Assembly: GCA_022614805.1 (NCBI GenBank)
Contig: JAKEHY010000038.1
Span: 248,001-312,000, forward strand
Direction: 5' to 3'
From: Candidatus Zixiibacteriota bacterium
GTDB lineage: Bacteria > Zixibacteria > MSB-5A5 > DSPP01
Length of the DNA: 64,000 bases
This document shows, one piece after another, positions 45,312 through 54,247 of this stretch. Both the position numbers and the translations under genes were made by a program. The number at the start of each line of letters is the position of its first letter. Within the stretch, counting starts at the first letter, position 1. Below the pieces are notes generated by a model that was given only the letters and a program-made list of their open reading frames with translations, searched no databases and had not been told where the DNA came from.

Positions 45312-45342
45312 AAAGGCCGCAGCTTTGGCGGCGGCCTTTTTT
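45312..45342 (+). promoter_or_regulatory. Leader terminator-like hairpin (possible attenuator)
   Basis: A 9-bp stem (AAAGGCCGC with GCGGCCTTT) around a 10-nt loop is followed by six T (45337-45342). It has the form of an intrinsic terminator but lies between the promoter and the pdhA ATG (45368). No alternative antiterminator pairing was worked out by hand. Confidence 0.6.
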
Positions 45343-45367
45343 ACGGAATAGTCTAGTAAGGAGCCGA

Positions 45368-46402
45368 ATGAAAGTCGCTTACGAAAAACCTAAAGTAGAA
45401 AAAACGATAAAATCCGATTTGGAACTGACCAACGAGGAAAAAAAGGAGCTGTACGCCCTGGTTTTAAAGTCGCGGATGTTCGACGAGCGCTTCCGCAAGC
45501 TGTTCCGGGCCGGGCGGTTCGCCGGCACCTATTTTTCCGGCGTGGGGCAGGAAGCGACCGCGGTGGTCCCCTGCTACAAGCTTTTGCCCCAGGATTTCGT
45601 CGGCCCCTCCCACCGGGAGCTGGGCTGCTCGATTGCCCGCATGCCGCTTAGGCAAATCGCCGCCCAGATTTACGCCCGTTCCCACTCGCCGGACAAGGGG
45701 AAATCGCATCCCTGCAGCTACGGCTACAAACCGTCCAACATCATCACCCCCGCTTTCACCATCGGGGCGCAGGCGGTTTTGGCCACGGGCGTGGCTTTGG
45801 CCTTCAAGATTCGCAAAGAACCGTACGTGGCCTTGAGCTTCGTGGGGGAAGGGGCAACCGCCCACGGGCCTTGGTATGAAGCCGTCAATTTTTCGGCCGT
45901 GCACAAGCTCCCCAACGTTTTCGTCGTGCAGAACAACCTCTGGGGGGAATCGGTGCATGCCCGGCTGGTGGCCGCTTTCGAGGACTTCTCCCACCGGGCC
46001 GAAGGGGTGGGAATGTTCGGCGTTTCCATCGACGGCAATGACGTGTTGAAGGTCTGGGAAACGGTCGCTTCCGCCATCGCCCGCGCCCGCCACGGGGAAG
46101 GCCCCACCCTCATCGAAATGAAGACCTACCGCTGGTACGGGCATTCCGAAATCGACCCGGCCGACTACCGGCAGCCGGAAGAGGTGGAATTCTGGAAGAA
46201 GAAAGACCCGATCGCCCGCTATGAAAAGTATCTTTTGGACAACAGGTTGCTCTCCCCCGAGGAAAAGAAGCGAATCGAAGCGAAGCTCGAAGCGGAAATC
46301 GAAGAGGCGGTGGAATACGCCGAGGGGGGGGAGTACGCACCGGCGGAGTGGGCCCTGGAGGACGTTTACGCCGACTTTAAAGTCGAAGCACCCGACCGCT
46401 AA
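45368..46402 (+). CDS. 2-oxoacid dehydrogenase E1 alpha subunit, copy 1
   Basis: 344 residues. The thiamine diphosphate region GEGATAHGPWYEAVNF..VVQNN is intact, as is the active-site His loop YRWYGHSEIDP. E1 alpha with E1 beta decarboxylates pyruvate or a branched-chain 2-oxoacid and acylates lipoyl-E2. SD AAGGAG precedes the ATG. A second, very similar copy starts 40 nt downstream, then E1 beta. The substrate cannot be read. Confidence 0.92.
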   Translation: MKVAYEKPKVEKTIKSDLELTNEEKKELYALVLKSRMFDERFRKLFRAGRFAGTYFSGVGQEATAVVPCYKLLPQDFVGPSHRELGCSIARMPLRQIAAQIYARSHSPDKGKSHPCSYGYKPSNIITPAFTIGAQAVLATGVALAFKIRKEPYVALSFVGEGATAHGPWYEAVNFSAVHKLPNVFVVQNNLWGESVHARLVAAFEDFSHRAEGVGMFGVSIDGNDVLKVWETVASAIARARHGEGPTLIEMKTYRWYGHSEIDPADYRQPEEVEFWKKKDPIARYEKYLLDNRLLSPEEKKRIEAKLEAEIEEAVEYAEGGEYAPAEWALEDVYADFKVEAPDR

Positions 46403-46442
46403 AAAACCGGTTGGAAAACCGAAAACCCACCATTCCGGTTCT

Positions 46443-47474
46443 ATGAAAGTGGCTTATGAGAAACCCCCATCGGAAACCCCCTCGGAGTTCGGGCTTTCCC
46501 CCAAGGAGAAAAAGGAGTTGTATTACCTGCTTTTGAAGTGCCGGATGTTTGACGAACGGTTCCGCAAACTTTTCCGGGCCGGGCGCTTTGCCGGCACCTA
46601 CTTTTCCGCCGTCGGCCAGGAGGCCACCACGGTGGTACCGAGCTACAAGCTTTTGCCCCAGGATTTCATCGGGCCGGCCCATCGGGAGCTGGGCTGCAAC
46701 ATCGTCCGCTCCCCGTTGAAAGTCATCGCCGCCCAGATTTACGCCCGCGCCAACTCGCCGGACAAAGGTCTATCCCACCCCTGCCATTACGGCTACAAAC
46801 CTGCCAACATCATCACCCCCGCCTCCACCGTCGCCGGCCAGAGCGTTCTGGCGGTCGGCGTGGCTTTGGCCTATAAAATTCGCAAGGAGCCGTACGTGGC
46901 TTTGGCTTTCGTTGGCGAGGGGGGAACGGCGATGGGACCCTGGTATGAGGCGGTCAACTTTGCGGCCGTGCACAAGCTGCCCGTTGTTTTCATCGTGCAG
47001 AACAATTTATGGGGGGAATCGGTGCCGGCCCGGCTGGTCGGCGCTTTTGAAGATTTCTCTCACCGGGCGGACGGCGTCGGAATGCCGGGAGTTTCCATCG
47101 ACGGCAACGACGTTTTGAAAGTCTGGGAGACGACGGCGCCGGCCGTCGCCCGCGCCCGGAGGGGGGAGGGGCCGACCTTGATCGAAATGAAAACCTACCG
47201 CTGGTACGGGCATTCCGAAATCGACCCGGCTGACTATCGCCCGAAAGAGGAAGTGGAATACTGGAAGAAGCGGGACCCGATTCCGGCCTATGAAAAGTAT
47301 CTGATGGGCAACAAAAAACTGACGCTGGAAGAGAAGAAACAAATCGAAGAAAAAATCGACAAGGAAATCGACGAGGCGGTCGAGTTTGCCGAGGCGGCCG
47401 ACTACGGCCCGGTGGAATGGGTTCTGGGAGACGTTTACGCCGATTTCAAGGCGGATGCGCCGGACCGTCCTTAA
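46443..47474 (+). CDS. 2-oxoacid dehydrogenase E1 alpha subunit, copy 2
   Basis: 343 residues, about 75-80% identical to the preceding copy by eye, with the same intact motifs (GEGGTAMGPWYEAVNF, WYGHSEIDPADY). The N-terminal 20 residues and surface positions differ more than the core. No SD is seen before ATG 46443, so translation probably relies on reinitiation or coupling after copy 1. The tandem arrangement is a lineage duplication. It may serve another substrate or another regulation. Confidence 0.92.
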   Translation: MKVAYEKPPSETPSEFGLSPKEKKELYYLLLKCRMFDERFRKLFRAGRFAGTYFSAVGQEATTVVPSYKLLPQDFIGPAHRELGCNIVRSPLKVIAAQIYARANSPDKGLSHPCHYGYKPANIITPASTVAGQSVLAVGVALAYKIRKEPYVALAFVGEGGTAMGPWYEAVNFAAVHKLPVVFIVQNNLWGESVPARLVGAFEDFSHRADGVGMPGVSIDGNDVLKVWETTAPAVARARRGEGPTLIEMKTYRWYGHSEIDPADYRPKEEVEYWKKRDPIPAYEKYLMGNKKLTLEEKKQIEEKIDKEIDEAVEFAEAADYGPVEWVLGDVYADFKADAPDRP

Positions 47475-47495
47475 AATAGTTCAAAAGGAGAGAGA

Positions 47496-48482
47496 ATGGG
47501 CAGAGTAATCACGTACATTGATGCCATAACCGAAGCCTTGGACCAGGAAATGGCCCGCGACGAGCGGGTGTTTTTAATCGGCGAGGATATCGGGTTGTAC
47601 GGCGGCGTTTTCAAGGCTACCAAAGGGCTGCAAAAAAAATACGGCGAATACCGGGTCATCGATTCGCCCATTTCGGAGAACCTGATCGTCGGCGCGGGGA
47701 TCGGCTCGGCCTTGGTCGGGATGCGTCCGGTGCCGGAAATCCAGTTTGCCGACTTCGTTTCCCCGGCGATGGACCAGATTGTCCAGCAGGCGGCCAAAAT
47801 CCGCTACCGCACCGGGGGGGCTTGGAGCGTGCCTTTGGTCGTGCGCATCTGCTGCGGCGGCGACGTCGGCGGCGGATTGTATCACTCGCAAATGAACGAG
47901 GCCTGGTTTGTCCACTGCCCCGGTTTGAAGGTCGTAATGCCCTCCAATCCCCACGACGCCAAAGGGCTGCTTTTGGCCGCTATTCGCGACCCCGACCCGG
48001 TGCTTTATTTCGAGCACAAGCGGCTGTACCGCTCGGTAAAAGGGGAAGTGCCGGAAGGGGACTATACGGTTCCCATCGGCCCGGCGGAAGTGAAAAAAAC
48101 CGGCAAGGACATAACCATCGTTGCCTACGCTTTGATGCTGGTCTGGGGGATGGAGGCGGCGGAGAAGCTGGAAAAAGAGGGGATTTCCTGCGAAGTCATC
48201 GACTTGAAAACACTTCTGCCGATTGACAAAAAAACCATTTTGGAATCGGTTAAAAAAACCGGCAAGGCGCTTTTGCTTCAGGAGGCGCCGAAAACGGCCG
48301 GGGTGATGGCGGAAATTTCCGCCATCATCACGGAGGAGGTCTTCGACTATTTGGACGCCCCGGTAATGCGGCTGGCCGGGCTGGACGTTCCCCCCATTCC
48401 GTTTGCCCCGCCATACGAGAAATTTTACCTGCCGACGGTGGACCGGATAATGAAAAAAGCCCGGCAGTTGAAGGCGTATTAA
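47496..48482 (+). CDS. 2-oxoacid dehydrogenase E1 beta subunit
   Basis: 328 residues with the family start YIDAITEALDQEMARDERVF, LIGEDIGLYGG, PEIQFADF and RLAGLDVPPIPFAPPYE. It forms the alpha2-beta2 E1 with one of the two upstream alpha subunits. The ATG has SD AAAGGAG. E2 is not adjacent, which is unusual for an operon of this type, and E3 (7873) is far away. Confidence 0.94.
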   Translation: MGRVITYIDAITEALDQEMARDERVFLIGEDIGLYGGVFKATKGLQKKYGEYRVIDSPISENLIVGAGIGSALVGMRPVPEIQFADFVSPAMDQIVQQAAKIRYRTGGAWSVPLVVRICCGGDVGGGLYHSQMNEAWFVHCPGLKVVMPSNPHDAKGLLLAAIRDPDPVLYFEHKRLYRSVKGEVPEGDYTVPIGPAEVKKTGKDITIVAYALMLVWGMEAAEKLEKEGISCEVIDLKTLLPIDKKTILESVKKTGKALLLQEAPKTAGVMAEISAIITEEVFDYLDAPVMRLAGLDVPPIPFAPPYEKFYLPTVDRIMKKARQLKAY

Positions 48483-48501
48483 ACGTTTAAGCGGATTTAT
48501 C

Positions 48502-48547
48502 ATAGGCCGGACTTCAGTCCGGCAACGGCGCTGAAAATGCCGCCTGC
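48502..48547 (+). repeat. REP-like element, copy 1
   Basis: 46 nt forming paired hairpins (perfect GCCGGACT/AGTCCGGC, then a GGC/GCC stem). Its ends ATAGGCCGGACTT and AAAATGCCGCCTGC match the reverse complement of the repeat at 52842-52887. It sits in the gap before bamA. Confidence 0.75.
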
Positions 48548-48576
48548 GGTTAAATGCCCGGGTGTTTAATTTCTCC

Positions 48577-48604
48577 GTGCCAAATGCATTTTTTGGGCGT
48601 ATAA
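48577..48604 (+). promoter_or_regulatory. Promoter of bamA, probably near-leaderless
   Basis: GTGCCA (48577-48582), 16 bp, TATAAT (48599-48604). The GTG start of bamA (48615) is 10 nt after the -10 box and no SD is present. Confidence 0.55.
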
Positions 48605-48614
48605 TTACTTGGCT

Positions 48615-51011
48615 GTGAGGACAAAAGCACTTTTCTCAATAGGGCTGGCAACCGCTTGCAGTTGGTTTTTTTCTTTCGTTCCTCTTCCCGCACAATCATC
48701 CGGCTCTTCCGGTTCCACGGCAGCCGAAAAGCCGGTTTTGTCCATTCGTATCGTGGGGGCCACCAGCGCCGACCCGACTTTGGTGCGCAATGTCTCCGGC
48801 CTTCAAGTCGGTCGAAATTTGACCCCCGATGGCGTGCAGGCCGCCATTCGCCAGATTTATGCTTTGGGGCTTTTCAAAGATGTAGAGGTCAAAGCCGTCC
48901 CGCAGGCGAGGGGATTGGAGGTTCTCATTCAGGTTCAGGAATTCCCCCGCGTGGAACGGGTGGAAGTGAACGGAACCCGACAGGTCAAGCGGGAGGACGT
49001 TTTTGCCAAATTGACCCTCGCTTCCGGCGGGGTTTCCAATCCGGCCGTCCTGCAGGAAAACGTTGGACTTTTACAGGAGTTGTATCAGTCCAAAGGGTTC
49101 TTTTTAGCCCAAATCGAAGCCAAATCCAAACCCGGTTCCAAGCCGGATGTCGAAATCGTCGAGTTTAACATCCGCGAAGGGGAGAAAGTGAAAATCAAAG
49201 AGGTCTTTTGCGAAGGGGTTACCCTTTTCTCCCCCGGCAAAATCGCCAAGTGGATGAAATCCAAACCGAAAAAGGAGGAACTGGTGGCCCGCTCTTCCGA
49301 CCCCCTGCGGGACCGGCTGGAGACCAACAAAGAGAAGGTGGTCGAGGAGTACAAAAAGAAAGGGTATATCAATGCCGTGGTCACCCGCGACTCGTTCTGG
49401 GTCGATTCCGGCCTGAAAAATATGTACGTCAAAATCTGGGTGGATGAAGGGAAGCAGTTCCATTTCGGCGACGTCAGTTTCTCCGGAAATACGCTCTACT
49501 CCGCGGGGCGCTTGAAGCAGGCCCTGGCGTTTGCAAAAGGGGACCTGTACAGTCAGGAGAAATACGACCGCACGATGAGCGAGCTTTACGGCGTTTACCA
49601 GGAGGTTGGCTACCTGTACGCCCGCATAGCCGACCAAATGGCCACCGTTGACACGCTCGTAAGCGTTTCCTACGAGATTTCCGAAGGGGTGCCGGCCAAA
49701 ATCAACAAAATTCACATCGAGGGAAACACCAAAACCAAAGACAAAGTCATCCGCCGGGAGCTTCTGGTCAAGCCCGGCCAGACCTTCCGCCGCTCCCTTT
49801 TGCTCCGTTCCGTGCGGGAGTTGATGGTCTTGAACTACTTCGCCAAGGCGGAGCCGGATTACTCCGTCTTGGAAAACGGGGACGTCGATCTGATTTTCAA
49901 GGTGGAGGAAAAGCCGACCGGGCAGCTGCAGTTGGGGGGCGGCTACTCCGGACAGGATAAATTCGTTTTGACCCTCGGAGTCGGCATCCCCAACTTTATG
50001 GGGAACGGCCAGAGCGTGAGCGTAAACGCCGACGTCGGCGGCCGGCGGAAGTCGCTCTCGCTCTCCTTCACCGAACCCTGGTTCCGGGACACGCCGACTC
50101 TGGTCGGCTTCGATATCTTCAACGTTGAACGCCAGTATTACGATGACTACACCGAACAGCGCACCGGCCTTTCCCTGCGGCTGGGCCGCCGGTTGCGCTG
50201 GCCGGACAATTTTTTCCGCGTCCTCTGGAACTACCGGTTGGAAGGGCTGCGCTATTACGAATTCGCTCCCGGCTTTTCGCTCTCCGGGCTCACCGACGTC
50301 GATTGGCCGCGCATCACCTCCTCCACCGGTGCGGCCATCACCCGCGATTCGCGCGATTTGGCCCAGTTTGCCACCCGCGGCTCCCTCGTCTCCTATGCGG
50401 TGGAATATGCCGGCGGGCCGCTCCAAGGGGATTACCAGTACCACAAGCATGTTTTTGAGGCCAGCAAGTTTCTGAAAACGCTCGGCAAGTTGGTGCTGGT
50501 GGCCAAGCTTAAAACCGGTGTTATCGACGGCCCCAAAGGAGACATTGGTATTCCGTATTCCGAGCGGTTTTCCCCGGGCGGCGTGGACCCGGATGGTATC
50601 ATTCGCGGCTATATTGATGGTTCAATTGGACCAAGATACTCGATTGATTCCACGGCGGTGTATGACGACTCGACCGGCGCTCTCCTCGGGCATGATTACT
50701 TTGGCGGCGGTCTGCGCCGGGGGCGCAGCGAATTGATTTATAACTTGGAACTGCAGTTTCCGGTTGTCAAAGAACAGGTTTATGCTTTGGCTTTTGCCGA
50801 TGCCGGCAACGCCTGGCTGACCGGAACACAGCTGCATCCTTTTTCCGATTTAAAAAGCTCGGTTGGCTTTGGTTTCCGGGTCTCCGTTCCCGGTTTGGGA
50901 ACGATTGGCTTTGATTTCGGCTACGGCTTTTCGACCATTCGGAACAGCCGCGGGCAGTATTTGGACGGGCGCAAGTGGCGGCCCCACTTCCAACTCGGCT
51001 CAACCTTTTAG
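48615..51011 (+). CDS. bamA: Outer membrane protein assembly factor BamA
   Basis: 798 residues from GTG 48615. A signal peptide (RTKALFSIGLATACSWFF) precedes five POTRA domains (about 40-420; SIRIVGATSADPTL, VERVEVNGTRQVKREDVF, FGDVSFSGNTLYSAGRL, INKIHIEGNTKTKDKVI) and the beta-barrel with the family signatures FSPGGVDPDGIIRGY and the C-terminal WRPHFQLGSTF strand. It inserts barrel proteins in the outer membrane. The operon continues with ompH and lpxD. REP-like repeats flank the three genes. Confidence 0.96.
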   Translation: MRTKALFSIGLATACSWFFSFVPLPAQSSGSSGSTAAEKPVLSIRIVGATSADPTLVRNVSGLQVGRNLTPDGVQAAIRQIYALGLFKDVEVKAVPQARGLEVLIQVQEFPRVERVEVNGTRQVKREDVFAKLTLASGGVSNPAVLQENVGLLQELYQSKGFFLAQIEAKSKPGSKPDVEIVEFNIREGEKVKIKEVFCEGVTLFSPGKIAKWMKSKPKKEELVARSSDPLRDRLETNKEKVVEEYKKKGYINAVVTRDSFWVDSGLKNMYVKIWVDEGKQFHFGDVSFSGNTLYSAGRLKQALAFAKGDLYSQEKYDRTMSELYGVYQEVGYLYARIADQMATVDTLVSVSYEISEGVPAKINKIHIEGNTKTKDKVIRRELLVKPGQTFRRSLLLRSVRELMVLNYFAKAEPDYSVLENGDVDLIFKVEEKPTGQLQLGGGYSGQDKFVLTLGVGIPNFMGNGQSVSVNADVGGRRKSLSLSFTEPWFRDTPTLVGFDIFNVERQYYDDYTEQRTGLSLRLGRRLRWPDNFFRVLWNYRLEGLRYYEFAPGFSLSGLTDVDWPRITSSTGAAITRDSRDLAQFATRGSLVSYAVEYAGGPLQGDYQYHKHVFEASKFLKTLGKLVLVAKLKTGVIDGPKGDIGIPYSERFSPGGVDPDGIIRGYIDGSIGPRYSIDSTAVYDDSTGALLGHDYFGGGLRRGRSELIYNLELQFPVVKEQVYALAFADAGNAWLTGTQLHPFSDLKSSVGFGFRVSVPGLGTIGFDFGYGFSTIRNSRGQYLDGRKWRPHFQLGSTF

Positions 51012-51080
51012 GTTTTTGAAATTCGTTCCGGCCGCGATGGCCTAGACCGGTCGGCCTTTTAATGACAAAACGAGAGTATG

Positions 51081-51107
51081 GTCATTCCAAGCGAGGCGAA
51101 GAATCCG
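51081..51107 (+). repeat. Short repeat-like segment between bamA and ompH
   Basis: GTCATTCCAAGCGAGGCGAA with a GAATCC tail resembles the GTCATTCTGAGCGAAGCGAA type of dispersed sequence known from many bacterial genomes. Only one copy is in this window, so assignment rests on recollection. Confidence 0.35.
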
Positions 51108-51208
51108 GGTGGGGGGGATGGGTTTTGTCTCGGTCGTGACGTAACCCGAATCTTGCCTTTGCCGATGGCCCGGTTTATATATATCTTCCTTATTCAAGGA
51201 GCGCATAG

Positions 51209-51730
51209 ATGAAAACAGGGTTGTTTCTTCTGATGCTGGTTCTCTTTTCCCAGACCGCTTTTGGCCAGAAAATAGGCTACGTCGATTCCGACCGGTTGAA
51301 AAACGAATACCGCCCCTTTGGGGAGGCCAAAGACCTGTTGAACAATGAAGTCAAGGATTGGCAGCGGAAAACCGATTCGCTGGCCCGCAACATCAAAATT
51401 TTGGAAGATTCGCTGGCCAAAGTGGGGCTGATTTTGAGCCCGGAAAAAAAGAAGGAGCGGGAGGATGAAATCACCAAGGTCAAAAAGGAATACCAGCAGT
51501 ACCTGGCGGAAACCTTCGGCGTGGGAGGGAAGGTGGAAAAACGGAACAGCGAGCTTTCCAAGCCGATTCTTGACAAGGTCCACGCCGCCATCTCCGAAGT
51601 GGCCCTGGAAAACAATTTCGATTTGGTTCTGGATGTGGTGACCGGCAGTGTGGCCTACGGCCGCAAAAGTTTGGACGTCACCGACCGGGTCTTGGAAAAG
51701 CTGAATGCGGCTTTGGGAGGGAAAAAATGA
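51209..51730 (+). CDS. OmpH/Skp-like periplasmic chaperone
   Basis: 173 residues with a signal peptide (MKTGLFLLMLVLFSQTAFG), the family start QKIGYVDSDRL, a long helical coiled-coil middle (about 45-115, rich in Lys/Glu) and a C-terminal beta/helical base (LENNFDLVLDVVTGSVAYG). It should hold unfolded outer-membrane proteins for BamA. Its end overlaps the lpxD start by 4 nt, the usual bamA-ompH-lpxD order. Confidence 0.9.
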   Translation: MKTGLFLLMLVLFSQTAFGQKIGYVDSDRLKNEYRPFGEAKDLLNNEVKDWQRKTDSLARNIKILEDSLAKVGLILSPEKKKEREDEITKVKKEYQQYLAETFGVGGKVEKRNSELSKPILDKVHAAISEVALENNFDLVLDVVTGSVAYGRKSLDVTDRVLEKLNAALGGKK

Positions 51731-52806
51731 AGCTTTCCGAAATCGCCCGGCTGGTGGGGGGGGAGCTGGCCGCTGCCGGCGATTTGGAAATCACCGGCGT
51801 GGCCCCCATCGGACAGGCCGGGCCGGGGGATTTGACCTTCGTCGCCAATCCCCGCTACCGCCCGCTTTTAAAATCCACGAAAGCCGCCGCCGCCGTCGTC
51901 GATAACCAGACCGAATTTCCCGGCCTGGCCTTGGTTCGCCACCCCAACCCCTACTATGCCTTTTTGCTCGTGATTCGCCATTTTCATCCGGAGGAGCGCC
52001 CGGTCGCAGCCGGCATCCATCCGCAGGCTTTCGTGGCGCCGGATGCGCTTTTGGGTAAAGAGGTCGGCTTGGGCCCGTTTTCCGTAGTCGAGTCCGGCGC
52101 CAAAATAGGTGACCGCACCTTGATTGCCGCCGGAAGCTATGTCGGACGGGAAGTGGAAATTGGCGCCGACTGCCTGATTTATCCAAACGTTACTCTCCGC
52201 GAGCGGGTTTGGCTGGGCAACCGGGTCGTCGTTCACTCCGGTACAGTGGTCGGCTCCGACGGCTTTGGCTATGCCAAAGAAAAAGGGGTTTATCATAAAA
52301 TTCCGCAGGTCGGGACGGTGGTCATCGAAGATGATGTGGAACTGGGGGCCAACGTGGCCATCGACCGGGCCACGATGGGGGAGACTCGCATCGGCAAGGG
52401 GACCAAAATCGACAACCTCGTTCAAATCGCCCACAACGTCAAAATCGGCGAAAACTCCATCATTGTTTCACAGGTTGGCATCTCCGGCTCAACCGAAGTG
52501 GGAAAAAACGTCACCCTGGCCGGTCAGGTCGGCCTGACCGGCCACCTTCACATCGGTGACGGAGTAATTGTCGCCGCCCAGTCGGGTGTGCACCGGGATT
52601 TGAAGCCGGGACAAATCGTTCTGGGCTCCCCGGCGCGGGATTTGCAAAAAAGCAAAAAAATCGAAGCAATTATTTCTAATTTACCGGAATATATCGAAAA
52701 GCTAAAGAAACTGGAAAGAGCCATCTTCGGCAACAAACACGCCGAAGCTTCCAAAACTCCTGCCGCTATTTCCTCCGAAACACCAGAAGAAGTGGAAGCG
52801 AAATAG
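51727..52806 (+). CDS. lpxD: UDP-3-O-acylglucosamine N-acyltransferase
   Basis: 359 residues. An N-terminal uridine-binding domain (SEIARLVGGELAAAGDLEITG; GPGDLTFVANPRY) is followed by left-handed hexapeptide repeats with catalytic His in NLVQIAHNVKIGE, and a helical tail. It adds the second acyl chain in lipid A synthesis. fabZ and lpxA, which often follow, are not here. A terminator and a REP-like repeat come next. Confidence 0.95.
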   Translation: MKLSEIARLVGGELAAAGDLEITGVAPIGQAGPGDLTFVANPRYRPLLKSTKAAAAVVDNQTEFPGLALVRHPNPYYAFLLVIRHFHPEERPVAAGIHPQAFVAPDALLGKEVGLGPFSVVESGAKIGDRTLIAAGSYVGREVEIGADCLIYPNVTLRERVWLGNRVVVHSGTVVGSDGFGYAKEKGVYHKIPQVGTVVIEDDVELGANVAIDRATMGETRIGKGTKIDNLVQIAHNVKIGENSIIVSQVGISGSTEVGKNVTLAGQVGLTGHLHIGDGVIVAAQSGVHRDLKPGQIVLGSPARDLQKSKKIEAIISNLPEYIEKLKKLERAIFGNKHAEASKTPAAISSETPEEVEAK

Positions 52807-52838
52807 GGGTGAATCTTGTATTCGCCCTTCTGTTTTTT
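52807..52838 (+). terminator. Terminator after lpxD
   Basis: GGGTGAAT pairs with ATTCGCCC (one G-T wobble) around CTTGT, followed by TTCTGTTTTTT. It starts right after the lpxD stop codon. Confidence 0.6.
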
Positions 52839-52841
52839 ATT

Positions 52842-52887
52842 GTAGGCGGCATTTTAATGCCGCTGCCGGGCTAAAAGTCCGGCCTAC
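52842..52887 (-). repeat. REP-like element, copy 2 (inverted)
   Basis: 46 nt, the same length as copy 1. Its reverse complement starts GTAGGCCGGACTT and ends AAAATGCCGCCTAC. It carries two hairpins, one with GCCGG and one with GGCATT/AATGCC. It lies just after the lpxD terminator. Confidence 0.75.
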
Positions 52888-52931
52888 GAAAATCTGATTT
52901 TAAGTGAAAGCGGAAGGCTTTAGCCTTTCAT

Positions 52932-54170
52932 TTAACTTTCCCCCCGTAGAAGGTCTCCGTACGACTCGCGCTTGCGGATGACGCGGAAGCGGGAACCCTC
53001 CACCAGCACCTCCGCCGGACGCGGACGGGAATTGTAGTTGGAGGCCATACTCATCCCGTAGGCTCCGGCGCTCATTATGGCCAAAAGGTCGCCTTGCTCC
53101 GGCAGCATCATCTTTCGGTTGCCAGCCAAAACGTCGCTCGATTCGCAGAGCGGCCCCACCACATCCATCAGCACTGGTTTTCCAGCTCGGCGGTAAACCG
53201 GCTGAATTTCGTGCTCCGCTTCATACAGCGCGGGACGGAGCAGGTCGTTCGTTCCGGCATCTACGATGACCCAGGTTTTGCCTTTGGTTTTCTTCCGGTA
53301 CAACACGCGGGTAAGCAGGATTCCGGCGTTCCCCGCCAGAACCCGACCCGGCTCCAGAAGGATGGTGGCGCCGGTTTGGACCGCCGCTTTGCGCACCGCG
53401 CGTGAATATTCAGCCATCGAAGGGGGCTTTTCTTTGCGGTAGATGATGCCCAACCCACCCCCAACATCGAGGTAGCTTAACGCAAAACCGCGGGCACGGA
53501 GGTGGTTAAAAAGTTCAGCCATCTGCCGAAGGGCATCCTTTATTGGCGCAAGTTCCGTCATCTGCGAGCCGATGTGACAGTCAAGCCCCCGGGCAATGAC
53601 CCCTTTCATCCGGCGGCTTTTTTCGTACAGGCTGACCGCCTCCTCGAAGGGAACGCCGAACTTGTGCTTCTTTAACCCGGTGGCGATATGGCGGTGGGTC
53701 TTGGCATCCACGTCCGGGTTGACCCGCAAGGCAAAAGGGGCGCGCCTGGCCATCTTTCGGCTTACCTGGTCGAGCCGTTCGAGTTCTTCTCCGCTTTCCA
53801 CGTTGAATAATAGAATTCCGGCCCGTAAGGCTTCGGCCATCTCCTTTTCCGTTTTTCCCACGCCGGAAAAGACGGTTTTGCAGGGGTCGCCGCCCGCTTT
53901 TTGCACGCGATGGAGTTCCCCACCGGAGACGATGTCGAAACCGGAGCCGCGGCGGGACAGAAGCTTGAGCAGCGCCAGATTGGAATTTGCCTTCACTGAA
54001 TAGCAAATAAGGTGAGGGGTGCCGGAGAGCGCCCGGGTTAAGGCTTGAAAGTTGCTGATAAGGGCGGTTGAAGAGTACACATAGACCGGCGTTCCCACCT
54101 TTCGGGCAAGTTTCTCCAGCGGGACTTTTTCCGCCTGCAAGTTGCGGCCGTTATAGAGGAAAGGGTTCAT
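52932..54170 (-). CDS. lysA: Diaminopimelate decarboxylase
   Basis: 412 residues. PLP lysine is in CYSVKANSNLALL, with HIGSQM, YLDVGGGLGI and the C-terminal Cys in GPLCESSDVLA. It makes lysine from meso-diaminopimelate. Length is normal. It is downstream of sdhB on the same strand but separated by 77 nt with a short SD (AGG) of its own. No other lysine or diaminopimelate gene is adjacent. Confidence 0.96.
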   Translation of the reverse strand: MNPFLYNGRNLQAEKVPLEKLARKVGTPVYVYSSTALISNFQALTRALSGTPHLICYSVKANSNLALLKLLSRRGSGFDIVSGGELHRVQKAGGDPCKTVFSGVGKTEKEMAEALRAGILLFNVESGEELERLDQVSRKMARRAPFALRVNPDVDAKTHRHIATGLKKHKFGVPFEEAVSLYEKSRRMKGVIARGLDCHIGSQMTELAPIKDALRQMAELFNHLRARGFALSYLDVGGGLGIIYRKEKPPSMAEYSRAVRKAAVQTGATILLEPGRVLAGNAGILLTRVLYRKKTKGKTWVIVDAGTNDLLRPALYEAEHEIQPVYRRAGKPVLMDVVGPLCESSDVLAGNRKMMLPEQGDLLAIMSAGAYGMSMASNYNSRPRPAEVLVEGSRFRVIRKRESYGDLLRGES

Positions 54171-54247
54171 CCTATTGAAAAGTGTTTGAGGTTAGTTCAG
54201 AGCTTCGACAGTTTATTTGTTGGGAAGAAGACAAGATGCGGGTCTTT

